Shown here in pieces: positions 9,832-18,225 of a stretch of 64,000 nucleotides of DNA; position 1 is the stretch's first letter; the number at the start of each line of letters is the position of its first letter. Location: the NCBI RefSeq assembly GCF_000196315.1, contig NC_014230.1, positions 1,880,001 through 1,944,000 on the forward strand, written 5' to 3'. This DNA is from Croceibacter atlanticus HTCC2559 (GTDB lineage: Bacteria; Bacteroidota; Bacteroidia; Flavobacteriales; Flavobacteriaceae). The translations under genes and the position numbers were made by a program. A model generated the notes under the pieces. It saw only the letters and a program-made list of their open reading frames with translations, was not told the origin of the DNA and made no database searches.

Positions 9832-10140
9832 ATGAAAAACCGAAATTATAAATTATTAGGAAAAAGTGTTCTTATGGATGCTATAGGTATGGCTACAATG
9901 GCTATACCTGTTTTAGGGCCGTTTGTAGATATCTTATGGGCGCCGATTGCAGCTAAGAAAATGACAGAAATGTTTCCTGGCAGAAAAGGGAAAATTGCAT
10001 CTGTAATTACTTTTCTTGAAGAAATTTTACCGTTTACAGATGTTATTCCAACATTTACATTAATGTGGTTATATACCTATGTTTGGAGTACATCTAAAGA
10101 AGTAGTACAAGAACCAATTGAGGTGGAGATAGTTTCATAA
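9832..10140 (+). CDS. Small hypothetical membrane protein
   Basis: A 102-residue protein with two hydrophobic stretches (about 14-40 and 65-88) and a basic loop between (AKKMTEMFPGRKGK). I do not recognise a named family, although proteins of this look are common in flavobacteria. It lies 69 bp after folE with no terminator between, and a good terminator follows at 10164-10190, so it may be the last gene of the msrA-folE unit or have its own promoter. Function unknown. Confidence 0.6.
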   Translation: MKNRNYKLLGKSVLMDAIGMATMAIPVLGPFVDILWAPIAAKKMTEMFPGRKGKIASVITFLEEILPFTDVIPTFTLMWLYTYVWSTSKEVVQEPIEVEIVS

Positions 10141-10163
10141 AATCATTTGCAATCAATATATAA

Positions 10164-10190
10164 CCTCAAGAGTTTTCTTGAGGTTTTTTT
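10164..10190 (+). terminator. Intrinsic terminator after the small membrane protein
   Basis: The stem CCTCAAGA / TCTTGAGG (8 bp, loop GTTT) is followed by seven T. It ends the msrA-folE-small protein unit. Confidence 0.85.
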
Positions 10191-10194
10191 ATAC

Positions 10195-10227
10195 AAAAAA
10201 AGAGCGGCTAACCACAACCGCTCTTTT
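10195..10227 (-). terminator. Terminator for the minus-strand metal cassette
   Basis: A 10-bp stem AAAAGAGCGG / CCGCTCTTTT with a 10-nt loop lies downstream of the lipoprotein gene. On the minus strand it is followed by a run of T, so it chiefly ends transcription coming from 10261; it may also back up the plus-strand terminator beside it. Confidence 0.8.
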
Positions 10228-10260
10228 AAATTCAAATCAATACGAATTAAAGCGTATTAA

Positions 10261-10827
10261 TTATTCAACAATCACGTTGAATGTCTGTGTTACATCTGTT
10301 TCACCACCAGCATTAGTAATGTCGCCTTCTGCAACACCACTAGCATCTTTGCTCGGTTCGTGACGCAATGTTACTGTAAAAGTTCCGTTTGAAGCTTCAC
10401 CGGTTATTAAGCTAAAGTTAATTCCTACAGGATTTCCATCTGCATCTGCATCTGCATAATCTGTAGTAACATTTAAGCTAGTAGATGCTTGATAAAAAAA
10501 CTGGTGCTCATCTGCCTCTTCTGCAACCTCTTCGGTAATATCTTCTGCAGGAGATTCTGTTTCGTTAAGTAATGTAACTGTTCCCGTATAGGTAGTGTTA
10601 GCCAATAGGTTTACATCATCTATCACAGGAGCGTTTGGTCCATCACCATCTAAATCTGTAGCAGTAAATGTTACTGTTGGGTTACCTTCAGAAGTTAAAG
10701 AAATTGTAGTTGTAGTAATTAATTCTTCTTCATTCACTATTTCTGGAATACTATCATCATCACTTGAACAAGAGAAAATAAATAATGATGCAAGGGCTAA
10801 AGTTGATAATTGTTTTAAGGTGTTCAT
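10261..10827 (-). CDS. Lipoprotein of a TonB-receptor cassette
   Basis: A 188-residue lipoprotein: signal MNTLKQLSTLALASLFIFSC with the lipid-modified Cys at 20, then SSDDD, typical of surface or outer-membrane lipoproteins in this phylum. The mature part is acidic and beta-rich, with an internal D/E-rich loop (about 95-108) and paired Thr/Val strands. Bacteroidota databases often give proteins like this the vague name of type 1 periplasmic binding fold; I cannot confirm that fold. It follows the TonB receptor gene on the same strand after 100 nt holding two stem-loops, so it likely works with that receptor, perhaps capturing the ligand. Confidence 0.65.
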   Translation of the reverse strand: MNTLKQLSTLALASLFIFSCSSDDDSIPEIVNEEELITTTTISLTSEGNPTVTFTATDLDGDGPNAPVIDDVNLLANTTYTGTVTLLNETESPAEDITEEVAEEADEHQFFYQASTSLNVTTDYADADADGNPVGINFSLITGEASNGTFTVTLRHEPSKDASGVAEGDITNAGGETDVTQTFNVIVE

Positions 10828-10927
10828 TGTTTGCTTTTTTAGTATGTAGTGGTTGAACCTATCGAAACCACTTTGATATTAATTTATGTATGATGATTTC
10901 GAATGGCTCAATCATCGTAAGTTATTG

Positions 10928-13327
10928 TTAGTAATTTAATTTTAGTCTTAGAGTTACGTTTCTTCCTAAATCATCTGCATAATAGCGTAGTCTATTTAAG
11001 TAGTCACGATACTCTGTATTAAAAATATTTGAGACATCAAGCCCAACATTTAATGTGCTTTTATTAAACACAGAAAAGTCTATACTGCTTGTAAAACCTA
11101 GTAAATGATAAGCATCTGGTGGTGTGCTTAAATCAACTACTTCAGTAGTTTCGGTCTCTGGGATAAAAACTTCAAAATTGTTATTTGGAAATTCATTTTG
11201 TCTAAAAACATATTGGCTTGTAATACCTAATTTTAGGTTATTTAATTTTTCATTTTTAAACGTTAAACTATTTGTTGTGTTAACTGGCGGCATATTTATT
11301 AACGCACGATCTAAAGAGGTATCTCTTCCTTTAACGATACTAAGCTGGTGGTTTGTGCTAAAACTTTTAGTAAGCTGTAACCTGGCATCAACATCTACTC
11401 CTAATAATCTTGCTTGAGTTTGCCTGTATTCCCAAACCTGAAAATTACCTCGTATGGTTTGCTCTATACCAGTTGGTTCAATTAAGATAAAATCTGAAAT
11501 GAAGTTAGCAAATGGACTTACAGAAAATGAAATATGCTTAGTGTCGTGCTCTAACGTGACACTAAATTTATTAGCTCTTTCTGAATTAAAACTTAAGTCG
11601 CCAATTTCTATTCGAGATGCTGAATGGTGTAAACCTTCACTAAATAATTCTGAAGGGTTTGGAGATCTTGAAGCTAATGAATAGTTACCAAGAAGCTTAT
11701 ATGTATTATTTAATGCTAAACTAAAGCCAGCAGTTGCAGAAACATTATGATAATCGAAATTCGGATTTGTAAGGATCTGATTTTCATTTCTATCTATTTC
11801 AAACTCTGGATAGGTTTCATCATAACCGCGCTCTTCCCATCTAGATAGCCTATAAAATTTAAAAGCATCTATATTTTGAAAGTCATAACGTAAGCCAGAT
11901 TCTACAGTTAACGTAGGAGATAGGTTATACGTTAGTGCGGCATAAGCTCCTAAATCGTAACGTTCATAATCTGGTATTAACCGTCTTACTCCAGTTGATG
12001 GATCTGCAAAATTATCTTGATACCCAAATGAGAAACCTGTCTTAATTTCATAATCTATTTTAGCATCATAAACCAAATCTGCATTAAAGTGATGTGTTGC
12101 TAACTCTAAATCTACACTTGGTCTATTGTCTTCACTATCTCTTCTAATATCATATTCTAAACGATTGTTTAATTGAAAATCATATTGCGCAGATATCTTT
12201 CCGAAATTTTCAAACCTTTTAAACAGCTTCAGTTTTGCTAAATGATGATTCACATCTTGCCTTGGTGCTATTATATCATAAGTAAAATCATCTATAATGA
12301 ACGGTCTGTCACTATTTATAGCACGTACTTGATCTTCTGCACCACCAAGGTGAGAAGCCCTTAGTATTCCTACTTCATTATCAAAATAGGAGTAATATGC
12401 ATCAAAACCCCAAGAAAACTTATTAAGACCAAATCCTAAAGAGAAATCTTTTTCATCTTGACCTGTATTACTTAAAATATAATCTGGCGTTTCAAAATCT
12501 CCAAAGCGTTTATACGTTCCTTGAACTCTAGTATACCAACCAGACTTAAACGCCTTAGTGAGGTTAGAAGTAAGTGTGCCGCCACGACCATTTGTAGATC
12601 CTGTAATTATAGTTTTTCCATAGATAGTATCTTTTAATGGTGCTTTTTCTGGTTCTACAATTACAATACCACCAACTGCGCCACCACCATATTGTAATGC
12701 ATTGGCTCCTTTTATTACAGCAACTTTACCAGCAGCATTTAAATCTACATTTGGTGCGTGTTCTGCTCCCCATTCTTGGTCTTCCATTTTAGTGCCATTA
12801 TTATAAATAAGGACACGACTGCTATGTAAACCTTGTATAACAGGTTTAGCTACAGTATTTCCTGTATTTAAAGTAGATACGCCACTTATAGATTTTAAGG
12901 CATCACCTAAAGAACCGCTTGTTTTTGCATCTAAAATTTCAGAATCTAAAACCTGTTCTTGTGCAGACAGTACGTTTTTCTTGAATACAGCACCTTTAAT
13001 GGTAACTTCTCCAAGTTCTTCTAAATGATGTTCTAGCTTAATATCTAAAGTTGTATTACCAGAAACAGTTACTTGTACTGCTTTGGTATCACATTCAGGA
13101 TGTGAAACTTGCAATGTGTAACTGCCATCACACAACCCTTTAATGGTATAGTTACCATCAAAGTCTGATAGTACAGCCTTCTCTAAGCCAGCTACAATAA
13201 GAGTAGCGCCAATTAAAGGTGAGTTATCGTGAAAATCTACAATAGTTCCTTGCAATGTATACTCACATTCTTGCGCATTTACAAAAAGTGTACATATACA
13301 AGCACATACCCATAGGTATTTTTGCAT
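10928..13327 (-). CDS. TonB-dependent receptor, possibly for a metal ion
   Basis: A 799-residue outer-membrane receptor. A signal peptide of about 18 residues is followed by a carboxypeptidase-regulatory-like domain (about 24-95: GTIVDFHDNSPLIGATL, DFDGNYTIKGL), a plug (about 125-230, with VIQGLHSSRVLIYNNG and GANALQYGGGAVGG) and a 22-strand type barrel ending in an aromatic-poor LRLKLNY strand. The plug form LHSSRVLIYNNGTKMEDQEW resembles ZnuD-like and related small-ligand receptors more than SusC. The gene upstream encodes a His/Cys-rich exported peptide, which fits zinc or copper uptake; the ligand is inference. Confidence 0.85.
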   Translation of the reverse strand: MQKYLWVCACICTLFVNAQECEYTLQGTIVDFHDNSPLIGATLIVAGLEKAVLSDFDGNYTIKGLCDGSYTLQVSHPECDTKAVQVTVSGNTTLDIKLEHHLEELGEVTIKGAVFKKNVLSAQEQVLDSEILDAKTSGSLGDALKSISGVSTLNTGNTVAKPVIQGLHSSRVLIYNNGTKMEDQEWGAEHAPNVDLNAAGKVAVIKGANALQYGGGAVGGIVIVEPEKAPLKDTIYGKTIITGSTNGRGGTLTSNLTKAFKSGWYTRVQGTYKRFGDFETPDYILSNTGQDEKDFSLGFGLNKFSWGFDAYYSYFDNEVGILRASHLGGAEDQVRAINSDRPFIIDDFTYDIIAPRQDVNHHLAKLKLFKRFENFGKISAQYDFQLNNRLEYDIRRDSEDNRPSVDLELATHHFNADLVYDAKIDYEIKTGFSFGYQDNFADPSTGVRRLIPDYERYDLGAYAALTYNLSPTLTVESGLRYDFQNIDAFKFYRLSRWEERGYDETYPEFEIDRNENQILTNPNFDYHNVSATAGFSLALNNTYKLLGNYSLASRSPNPSELFSEGLHHSASRIEIGDLSFNSERANKFSVTLEHDTKHISFSVSPFANFISDFILIEPTGIEQTIRGNFQVWEYRQTQARLLGVDVDARLQLTKSFSTNHQLSIVKGRDTSLDRALINMPPVNTTNSLTFKNEKLNNLKLGITSQYVFRQNEFPNNNFEVFIPETETTEVVDLSTPPDAYHLLGFTSSIDFSVFNKSTLNVGLDVSNIFNTEYRDYLNRLRYYADDLGRNVTLRLKLNY

Positions 13328-13395
13328 GTCGTGAAAATTTTAAAATTGAAAACTATCCTGTTGCATATACACGCAAAGGATATTAAGAATGGAAA

Positions 13396-13716
13396 TTATG
13401 ATAAAGAAGGTGGTCCTCTAAGTGAGACCGATGTAGAAGATGTTAAGACCACACCTTCATTAATCTTGAAATTTTGGGTTTGTGGTAATACAAACGACCA
13501 AATTTCATAATTAGGGACATTAAAAACAACAACAGGATTTAACTGAAACTTATAAAAATTACAGTCTAAATGTTTCTCGTGAAAATGAGTATCGCTAGGG
13601 TTGTCACAAAGCTTATGTTCATGTTGCTCTAATGCATGACCAAATGAAACCCCTAATGGAAATAGGAGTACAGCGGTAGCTATAATTGCAATATGTTTAA
13701 AAAACTTTGTTTTCAA
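13396..13716 (-). CDS. His/Cys-rich small exported protein
   Basis: A 106-residue protein with a signal segment (about 6-26) and a short mature part carrying H27, H32, H34, C37, H44, H46, H49 and C52, a density typical of metal-binding peptides. The C-terminus ends SLRGPPSLS; a terminal R(A/G)PP is seen in several small exported proteins encoded next to metal-related TonB receptors. It lies 68 bp upstream of the receptor and 8 bp downstream of the DUF6787 gene, all on one strand. A role as periplasmic metal binder or sensor is inferred from composition and context. Confidence 0.65.
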   Translation of the reverse strand: MKTKFFKHIAIIATAVLLFPLGVSFGHALEQHEHKLCDNPSDTHFHEKHLDCNFYKFQLNPVVVFNVPNYEIWSFVLPQTQNFKINEGVVLTSSTSVSLRGPPSLS

Positions 13717-13724
13717 TGTATGTT

Positions 13725-14027
13725 TTAATCTAAGAATTTTGCAAAACCGAGACGTCTAAGCATTTTCTTTTCGAAAGCCCAGAAGAATTGGAATTGACCA
13801 AATATCCAGCCGAAAATAATCAAAAGCACTTGATAAACAGGGAAAATTAACAAAATCCTAACAGGCCAGTAAATCCAACCGCTAGTGTTTTCTTGGGTAA
13901 TACCTAAAAATTCGACTATAGGACCAGCAATTTTTGCAGATGTAGATCCTGTAATGCCAAACACTATAAAAATTACCACTACTTGCCAGTTAGAAGAAAT
14001 TCCCCAACGTTCTTTAAGCTTTTTCAT
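13725..14027 (-). CDS. DUF6787 family membrane protein
   Basis: A 100-residue protein beginning MKKLKERWGISSNWQ, with two or three hydrophobic segments (about 16-40, 47-78) and a basic C-terminal tail (FEKKMLRRLGF). The start and the FGQFxFFWxFEKKM segment match the flavobacterial family DUF6787. It commonly neighbours a DUF6146 lipoprotein gene, as here (17 bp upstream). No function is established. The run continues downstream into the His/Cys-rich peptide gene with 8 bp between. Confidence 0.75.
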   Translation of the reverse strand: MKKLKERWGISSNWQVVVIFIVFGITGSTSAKIAGPIVEFLGITQENTSGWIYWPVRILLIFPVYQVLLIIFGWIFGQFQFFWAFEKKMLRRLGFAKFLD

Positions 14028-14044
14028 TCGGCAAAATTACAAAT

Positions 14045-14461
14045 TTACCTTAGTTTCTGATTGTAAGTTTCTTCAAAAAATTCGAAGTAATTAAATAAAA
14101 GATAATTTACTTCATAGCCATAATCTATACCAGGTTGGTAATCTATTTGTTGTTCGTAAAGGTTAGTTCTGTTATATCGAGAATCTAATACACGCCTATT
14201 GTATTCCTGAACAGAAAACAAATTTCTGTTTTCTAAAACCTTTTGTATGTAATAACCGCGAGGTGGTTGTGTTACTAGCCAACTTTGAAAACCTGGCTCG
14301 ATAATTATAATTTCATATTCTAAACTATCATTAGCAATGCGTACAGTATCTAGAGACTTAGTTTTAGATTCTTTATCGGTATGAGCTGCATCTGTAGTGT
14401 TAGTAGTTGCACAAGCTATTATTAACAATGCAAGCAGTAATGTTGGTATAATCTTTTTCAT
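14045..14461 (-). CDS. DUF6146 family lipoprotein
   Basis: A 138-residue lipoprotein: signal MKKIIPTLLLALLIIAC, lipid-modified Cys at 17. The mature domain has the conserved features of DUF6146: YEIIIIEPGFQSWLVTQPP, a central region with RRVLDSRYN, and an aromatic end YLLFNYFEFFE. Role unknown. It is the first gene of the minus-strand run 14461 to 10261, just after the terminator that ends the DUF937 gene. Confidence 0.75.
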   Translation of the reverse strand: MKKIIPTLLLALLIIACATTNTTDAAHTDKESKTKSLDTVRIANDSLEYEIIIIEPGFQSWLVTQPPRGYYIQKVLENRNLFSVQEYNRRVLDSRYNRTNLYEQQIDYQPGIDYGYEVNYLLFNYFEFFEETYNQKLR

Positions 14462-14501
14462 AACTAAAAAGATACAAAAACGATTCCAATTTTATATAAA
14501 C

Positions 14502-14533
14502 AAAAAACCAGTTGCCTTAAGACAACTGGTTTT
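14502..14533 (-). terminator. Terminator of the DUF937 gene
   Basis: A perfect 10-bp stem AAACCAGTTG / CAACTGGTTT with an 8-nt loop; on the minus strand it runs into a T tract. It separates the DUF937 gene from the DUF6146 gene. Confidence 0.85.
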
Positions 14534-14551
14534 ATTTATATAGTAGTAAAA

Positions 14552-15184
14552 TTATTTTCCAAATAAGCCACCAAGCATACCGCCAAGGCCTCCTTTTTTC
14601 TTATTTCCGCCAAGAACCATTCCGGCAACATCATCTATAACACTACCATCACCATCTGCGTCTAAAAGCGTTTCAATTAAAGATTGATCATTTGTACTTT
14701 GCGATCCTAAAACAGAACCTAATAAATCTCCAAGACCGTTTTGACTTACATTGTCCTTACGCTTTTGGCTTCCTAATATTCCCATAATTATCGGTGCAGC
14801 CATTTTTATGATTTGGCCTACACTACCAGCATCTACACCACTTGTTTTACTAATGGTTTGCTCTACACGTTCTTGCTTGCCGCCTAAAACGTGACCTAAA
14901 ATACCACCACCATCACTCATTAAATCATCTAGACCTCCACCACTTAATAAACCACCTAAGTTATCTAATAAAGAACCATCGTGTTTATTATTTTCTAAGG
15001 CACTATTTAGGCTTGCTGCACCATCTGGAGTTGCTGCATTCCTTTTCATTGCTCCTAATATTAGAGGCATAGCCGAGCTTAATACAGAAGCTGTACGGTC
15101 TGGGCTAGTATTGGTTTTTTCACTAGCACTACTAATAAGTTGTTTGCCAATGTCTGTATTTAATAAATCTAAAATTGAAGCCAT
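14552..15184 (-). CDS. DUF937 domain-containing protein
   Basis: A 210-residue protein with no signal peptide. Residues about 3-155 are the DUF937 domain: LDLLNTDIGKQLISSASE, then LSSAMPLILGAM and a second similar unit (IIKMAAPIIMGILGSQKR). Glycine-rich linkers (LLSGGGLDDLMSDGGG) and a Gly/Lys end (KKKGGLGGMLGGLFGK) are typical. An acidic LDADGDGSVIDD stretch at about 170-181 looks like an EF-hand loop and could bind calcium. The family is of unknown function; in some bacteria it is linked to cell-envelope or stress phenotypes. Confidence 0.85.
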   Translation of the reverse strand: MASILDLLNTDIGKQLISSASEKTNTSPDRTASVLSSAMPLILGAMKRNAATPDGAASLNSALENNKHDGSLLDNLGGLLSGGGLDDLMSDGGGILGHVLGGKQERVEQTISKTSGVDAGSVGQIIKMAAPIIMGILGSQKRKDNVSQNGLGDLLGSVLGSQSTNDQSLIETLLDADGDGSVIDDVAGMVLGGNKKKGGLGGMLGGLFGK

Positions 15185-15278
15185 AATAAAGAATTAGTTG
15201 AAATGTTAAAATTTTAAGATTTGAAAGTTAGTCAATTAATTTAAAAATCAGAAAATAAATTCATCACAAAATATTGCC

Positions 15279-15290
15279 TTTCGTCACATG
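15279..15290 (+). promoter_or_regulatory. GTCACA element upstream of the sensor kinase
   Basis: TTTCGTCACATG here resembles two copies just after the response-regulator gene (TTTTGTCACAAA at 18061 and TTTTGTCACATC at 18082). A weaker match, TTCATCACAAA, lies at 15260-15270. It could be an operator for the LytTR regulator encoded here; that is inference from position and similarity. Confidence 0.35.
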
Positions 15291-15339
15291 TATATGATCT
15301 TGTATAGCTATATTAATATCTTTATAAGGTTTGAAGCAT

Positions 15340-17340
15340 ATGAAATATAGCCCCATTTATATTATCTTATTACTATTCTTTACGCAAATGTCTGCGCAAG
15401 AGAATGATAAGGATTTAAACAATTTGTTTAATGCTGTAACAACTATTGAAGTTACACCAAACGCATTACAGAATTATTTTTATAAGATCACAGATAATTA
15501 CTTACTCACAGAGCACAGAGAATCTTTTACAGGTTTTTTTAATTATGTAGAATCAGATTTAGAATTAATGAACTCTACAGTGTTTAAGGATCACTATTAT
15601 CTTTTTAAGGCAAGGTCTTATAGGCTCTCTAATGAATTTGGTAAAGCTTTTTCTAGTCTAAATAATATAAGTGATAAGTTATCAGGCTTTTCAAAAAAGG
15701 ACAGTGTTAACTATTTTGTTATGTACCACCTTGCTACCACAGAGCTTGGGCTGTTTAAACAAAGTATTAACTATGCCCAGATTATTAACTCTATAGATGA
15801 TATACCATCTACTAGAGAGCCAGGTATGGCACCAGATATATATTTTTTAGTGTCAAGTGATTTATCTTATAACAAGCTAGGTGATTATAAAAATGCTATT
15901 CGCATAGCAAAATCTAAGTTCGAAAAGTTTAAGGAGCTGTATCCTAAAGATTATTACTTTCTATTTAATAGGGCTAATAATATAGGTGTTTACTATAATA
16001 ATTATAACAAGCCAGATAGTGCATTAGTTTATTTTAATAAAGCAATGTCTTATTTGGATTATGAGGGTTTTAATGGTTCTAAGAGTACAGATAAATATAG
16101 ATCGTTTGTTCAAGGAAATGTAGCGCAGTCTTATATGTTAATGGAGCATTATAAAGAAGCAATCCCATTATTAGAGGACGATGTAGAAAAGTCTCTTGAC
16201 TATTTTCCCTACAATGCATTAATAAGCTCTGTATTGTTAGCAGAAAGTCATGTTAAACTTAATAATGTAGCAAAAGCCGAACGTGTATTGTCTAGGTTTG
16301 ATAGTATTTCTAATGCTACAGAACGATTACAAAACCCAGAGTTTAGAGACAAACTATTTGCCATTAAAGCAAAAATTGCAGAACAAAAAGGAAACCATGT
16401 AAAAGCCATTGAAATCTTAAATGCTCAAATAAAGTTTAGAGATTCTAACAAAGCTGCAGAAAAACTTGAGGAAGCAATTTCATTACAGTCTGCTTTCGAA
16501 TTAGAGAAAAAAGAAGCAGAGCTACTTGCCTCTAAAGTAAAAGCTAATGAAATGGAAGTAACCTTAAATAAGCGTAATTATAGTATTATAGGAGGCTTAC
16601 TTTTAATAATACTTTTAGCCTGCTTACTAGTTTGGTACCGTTTGAATAGTTTGAAGCAAAAAGCTCAAAACAAAGAATTTAAACTACTAACTGAAACTAT
16701 AGCAGAAAAGAATAAGGTAATTAATATAGCACTTCAGGAAAAGGATACACTTTTAAAGGAAATACATCATCGTGTAAAAAATAACTTGCAAGTGGTTTCC
16801 AGTCTTTTAAGTTTACAAAGTAACAATATTAGTAGTACCGTTGTAAGAGAGGCTTTACTAGATGGGCAAGCAAGAGTTAGATCTATGGCGTTGGTACACC
16901 AAAGGTTATATGAAACAGATAATTATAAGGATATTGTTTTTAATGACTACATAGGCCAACTTGTGCAAAATTTAATAGCAACTTATAGAGTAGATAATAA
17001 AGTAGAATACACTATTAACTCTAAAGAAATAGTAGATATAGATATAGCTGTGCCTCTTGGTTTAATAATTAATGAGGTAGTCACAAATACTTTAAAGTAT
17101 AGTGAAAAAGATGTGCTAAGGTTGTCTATAAATTTTAACGAAAAGAACACAAATCATTATAAATTAGTAATCTCAGATAATGCCTTAGGATTTAATCTTG
17201 AAGAAGTGAAAAAACGAAAGACCTTAGGTCTTAAATTAATAGAAATATTGGTGAAACAGTTAGAAGGAAATCTTGATATAGATACTTCAACTAAATCACC
17301 AACAACATATACAATTGAGTTTCCAAAAACTGACAAATGA
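15340..17340 (+). CDS. TPR sensor histidine kinase (HisKA_2 class)
   Basis: About 666 residues from ATG 15340; a TTG at 15331 in frame would add three residues, but the ATG directly precedes the signal peptide (MKYSPIYIILLLFFTQMSAQ). Residues about 25-380 are tetratricopeptide-like helical repeats, likely periplasmic. A transmembrane helix (about 408-428, SIIGGLLLIILLACLLVW) leads to a short coiled coil and the kinase core: HHRVKNNLQ with the phospho-acceptor His near 477, then a HATPase domain (INEVVTNTLKYS). HisKA_2 kinases with TPR input usually pair with LytTR regulators in this phylum; the regulator gene overlaps by 4 bp. The signal sensed is unknown. Confidence 0.88.
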   Translation: MKYSPIYIILLLFFTQMSAQENDKDLNNLFNAVTTIEVTPNALQNYFYKITDNYLLTEHRESFTGFFNYVESDLELMNSTVFKDHYYLFKARSYRLSNEFGKAFSSLNNISDKLSGFSKKDSVNYFVMYHLATTELGLFKQSINYAQIINSIDDIPSTREPGMAPDIYFLVSSDLSYNKLGDYKNAIRIAKSKFEKFKELYPKDYYFLFNRANNIGVYYNNYNKPDSALVYFNKAMSYLDYEGFNGSKSTDKYRSFVQGNVAQSYMLMEHYKEAIPLLEDDVEKSLDYFPYNALISSVLLAESHVKLNNVAKAERVLSRFDSISNATERLQNPEFRDKLFAIKAKIAEQKGNHVKAIEILNAQIKFRDSNKAAEKLEEAISLQSAFELEKKEAELLASKVKANEMEVTLNKRNYSIIGGLLLIILLACLLVWYRLNSLKQKAQNKEFKLLTETIAEKNKVINIALQEKDTLLKEIHHRVKNNLQVVSSLLSLQSNNISSTVVREALLDGQARVRSMALVHQRLYETDNYKDIVFNDYIGQLVQNLIATYRVDNKVEYTINSKEIVDIDIAVPLGLIINEVVTNTLKYSEKDVLRLSINFNEKNTNHYKLVISDNALGFNLEEVKKRKTLGLKLIEILVKQLEGNLDIDTSTKSPTTYTIEFPKTDK

Positions 17341-18059
17341 AAAAAAACATTCTCATAGTAGAAGATGAGCTTTTAATTGCTGAAGATATTAAGTACAATT
17401 TAGAGCGTTTAAATTATAACGTATCAGGTATTGCCATAAGAGCTTCAGAAGCACTTACAATACTTGAAAACAATAGTGTAGATTTAGCTTTGCTGGATAT
17501 TAATATTAAAGGAGAATTAGATGGCATAGAGTTAGGAAGAAAGATTAGATCTCTTTATCCAATGCCAATTGTGTACCTAACATCTAACTCAGACAAACGC
17601 ACTGTGGAACGTGCTGTTGAAACAGAGCCATCTGGCTATGTGGTTAAACCTTATAACAAAACAGATCTTTTTACAACACTTACGTTAGCTCTTCATAACT
17701 CAGATAAAAACGAGAAGCCACAAGAAAAACAATCTACACAAGGTAAAGGTAAGTCTGTGTTTTTTAAAGTAGAAGGTACTTATACAAAAGTATTGTTTGA
17801 TAATATATTATTTTTTAGAACCGCAGGAAATTACATTGAGATTCATAAAATTGGAGGAGTAGACTTGGTAAGGATGACAGTTAAGGAATTGTTTGAACAT
17901 GTAGCTTCAGGAAATTTCTTGAGAGTACATAAATCCTATATTTTAAATAGGGATAAAATAACTGGATTTAATGGTAAAGAGGTTTTTATAGGAGATAGGA
18001 AGTTTCCTATGGGTGGCGTTTATAAAGATGAAGTCTTTCAAGTGTTAGATGTAAACTAA
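17337..18059 (+). CDS. LytTR-family response regulator
   Basis: A 240-residue DNA-binding regulator. Residues 1-120 are a receiver: acidic pair E9/D10, phosphorylation site D54 in LLDINIKG, switch Thr in YLTSNSD and Lys in VVKPYNK. Residues about 140-238 are a LytTR domain (VLFDNILFFRTAGNYIEIH, LRVHKSYILNRDKI). It starts within the kinase gene's stop (ATGA overlap), so the two are translated together. LytTR proteins bind paired direct repeats; the GTCACA elements around this operon are candidates for sites it might bind, though their form does not clearly fit a known LytTR box. Confidence 0.92.
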   Translation: MKKNILIVEDELLIAEDIKYNLERLNYNVSGIAIRASEALTILENNSVDLALLDINIKGELDGIELGRKIRSLYPMPIVYLTSNSDKRTVERAVETEPSGYVVKPYNKTDLFTTLTLALHNSDKNEKPQEKQSTQGKGKSVFFKVEGTYTKVLFDNILFFRTAGNYIEIHKIGGVDLVRMTVKELFEHVASGNFLRVHKSYILNRDKITGFNGKEVFIGDRKFPMGGVYKDEVFQVLDVN

Positions 18060-18060
18060 A

Positions 18061-18092
18061 TTTTGTCACAAATAACTTAGGTTTTGTCACAT
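18061..18092 (+). repeat. Two TTTTGTCACA elements after the regulator gene
   Basis: TTTTGTCACA occurs at 18061-18070 and again at 18082-18091, 21 nt apart, immediately after the LytTR regulator stop. The spacing of two turns of the helix is what a dimeric regulator would need. A related copy lies upstream of the kinase gene at 15279. Confidence 0.4.
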
Positions 18093-18170
18093 CAGTCTAC
18101 ATGCAATTCAAGTAATTAATATATTTGAGATATCCATAGATAATTGGGGTTTATATGGGTGTTTTATACT

Positions 18171-18204
18171 AAAAAAGGAGTGATTTGTTAATAATCACTC
18201 CTTT
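18171..18204. terminator. Shared terminator between the LytTR gene and serA
   Basis: A 12-bp perfect stem AAAGGAGTGATT / AATCACTCCTTT with a 7-nt loop sits between the convergent genes. The minus-strand side continues into TTTTTT, so it is strongest for serA; the plus-strand tail is weaker (TTTACTTTTA). Confidence 0.8.
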
Positions 18205-18225
18205 ACTTTTAATATATCTTGTTAA

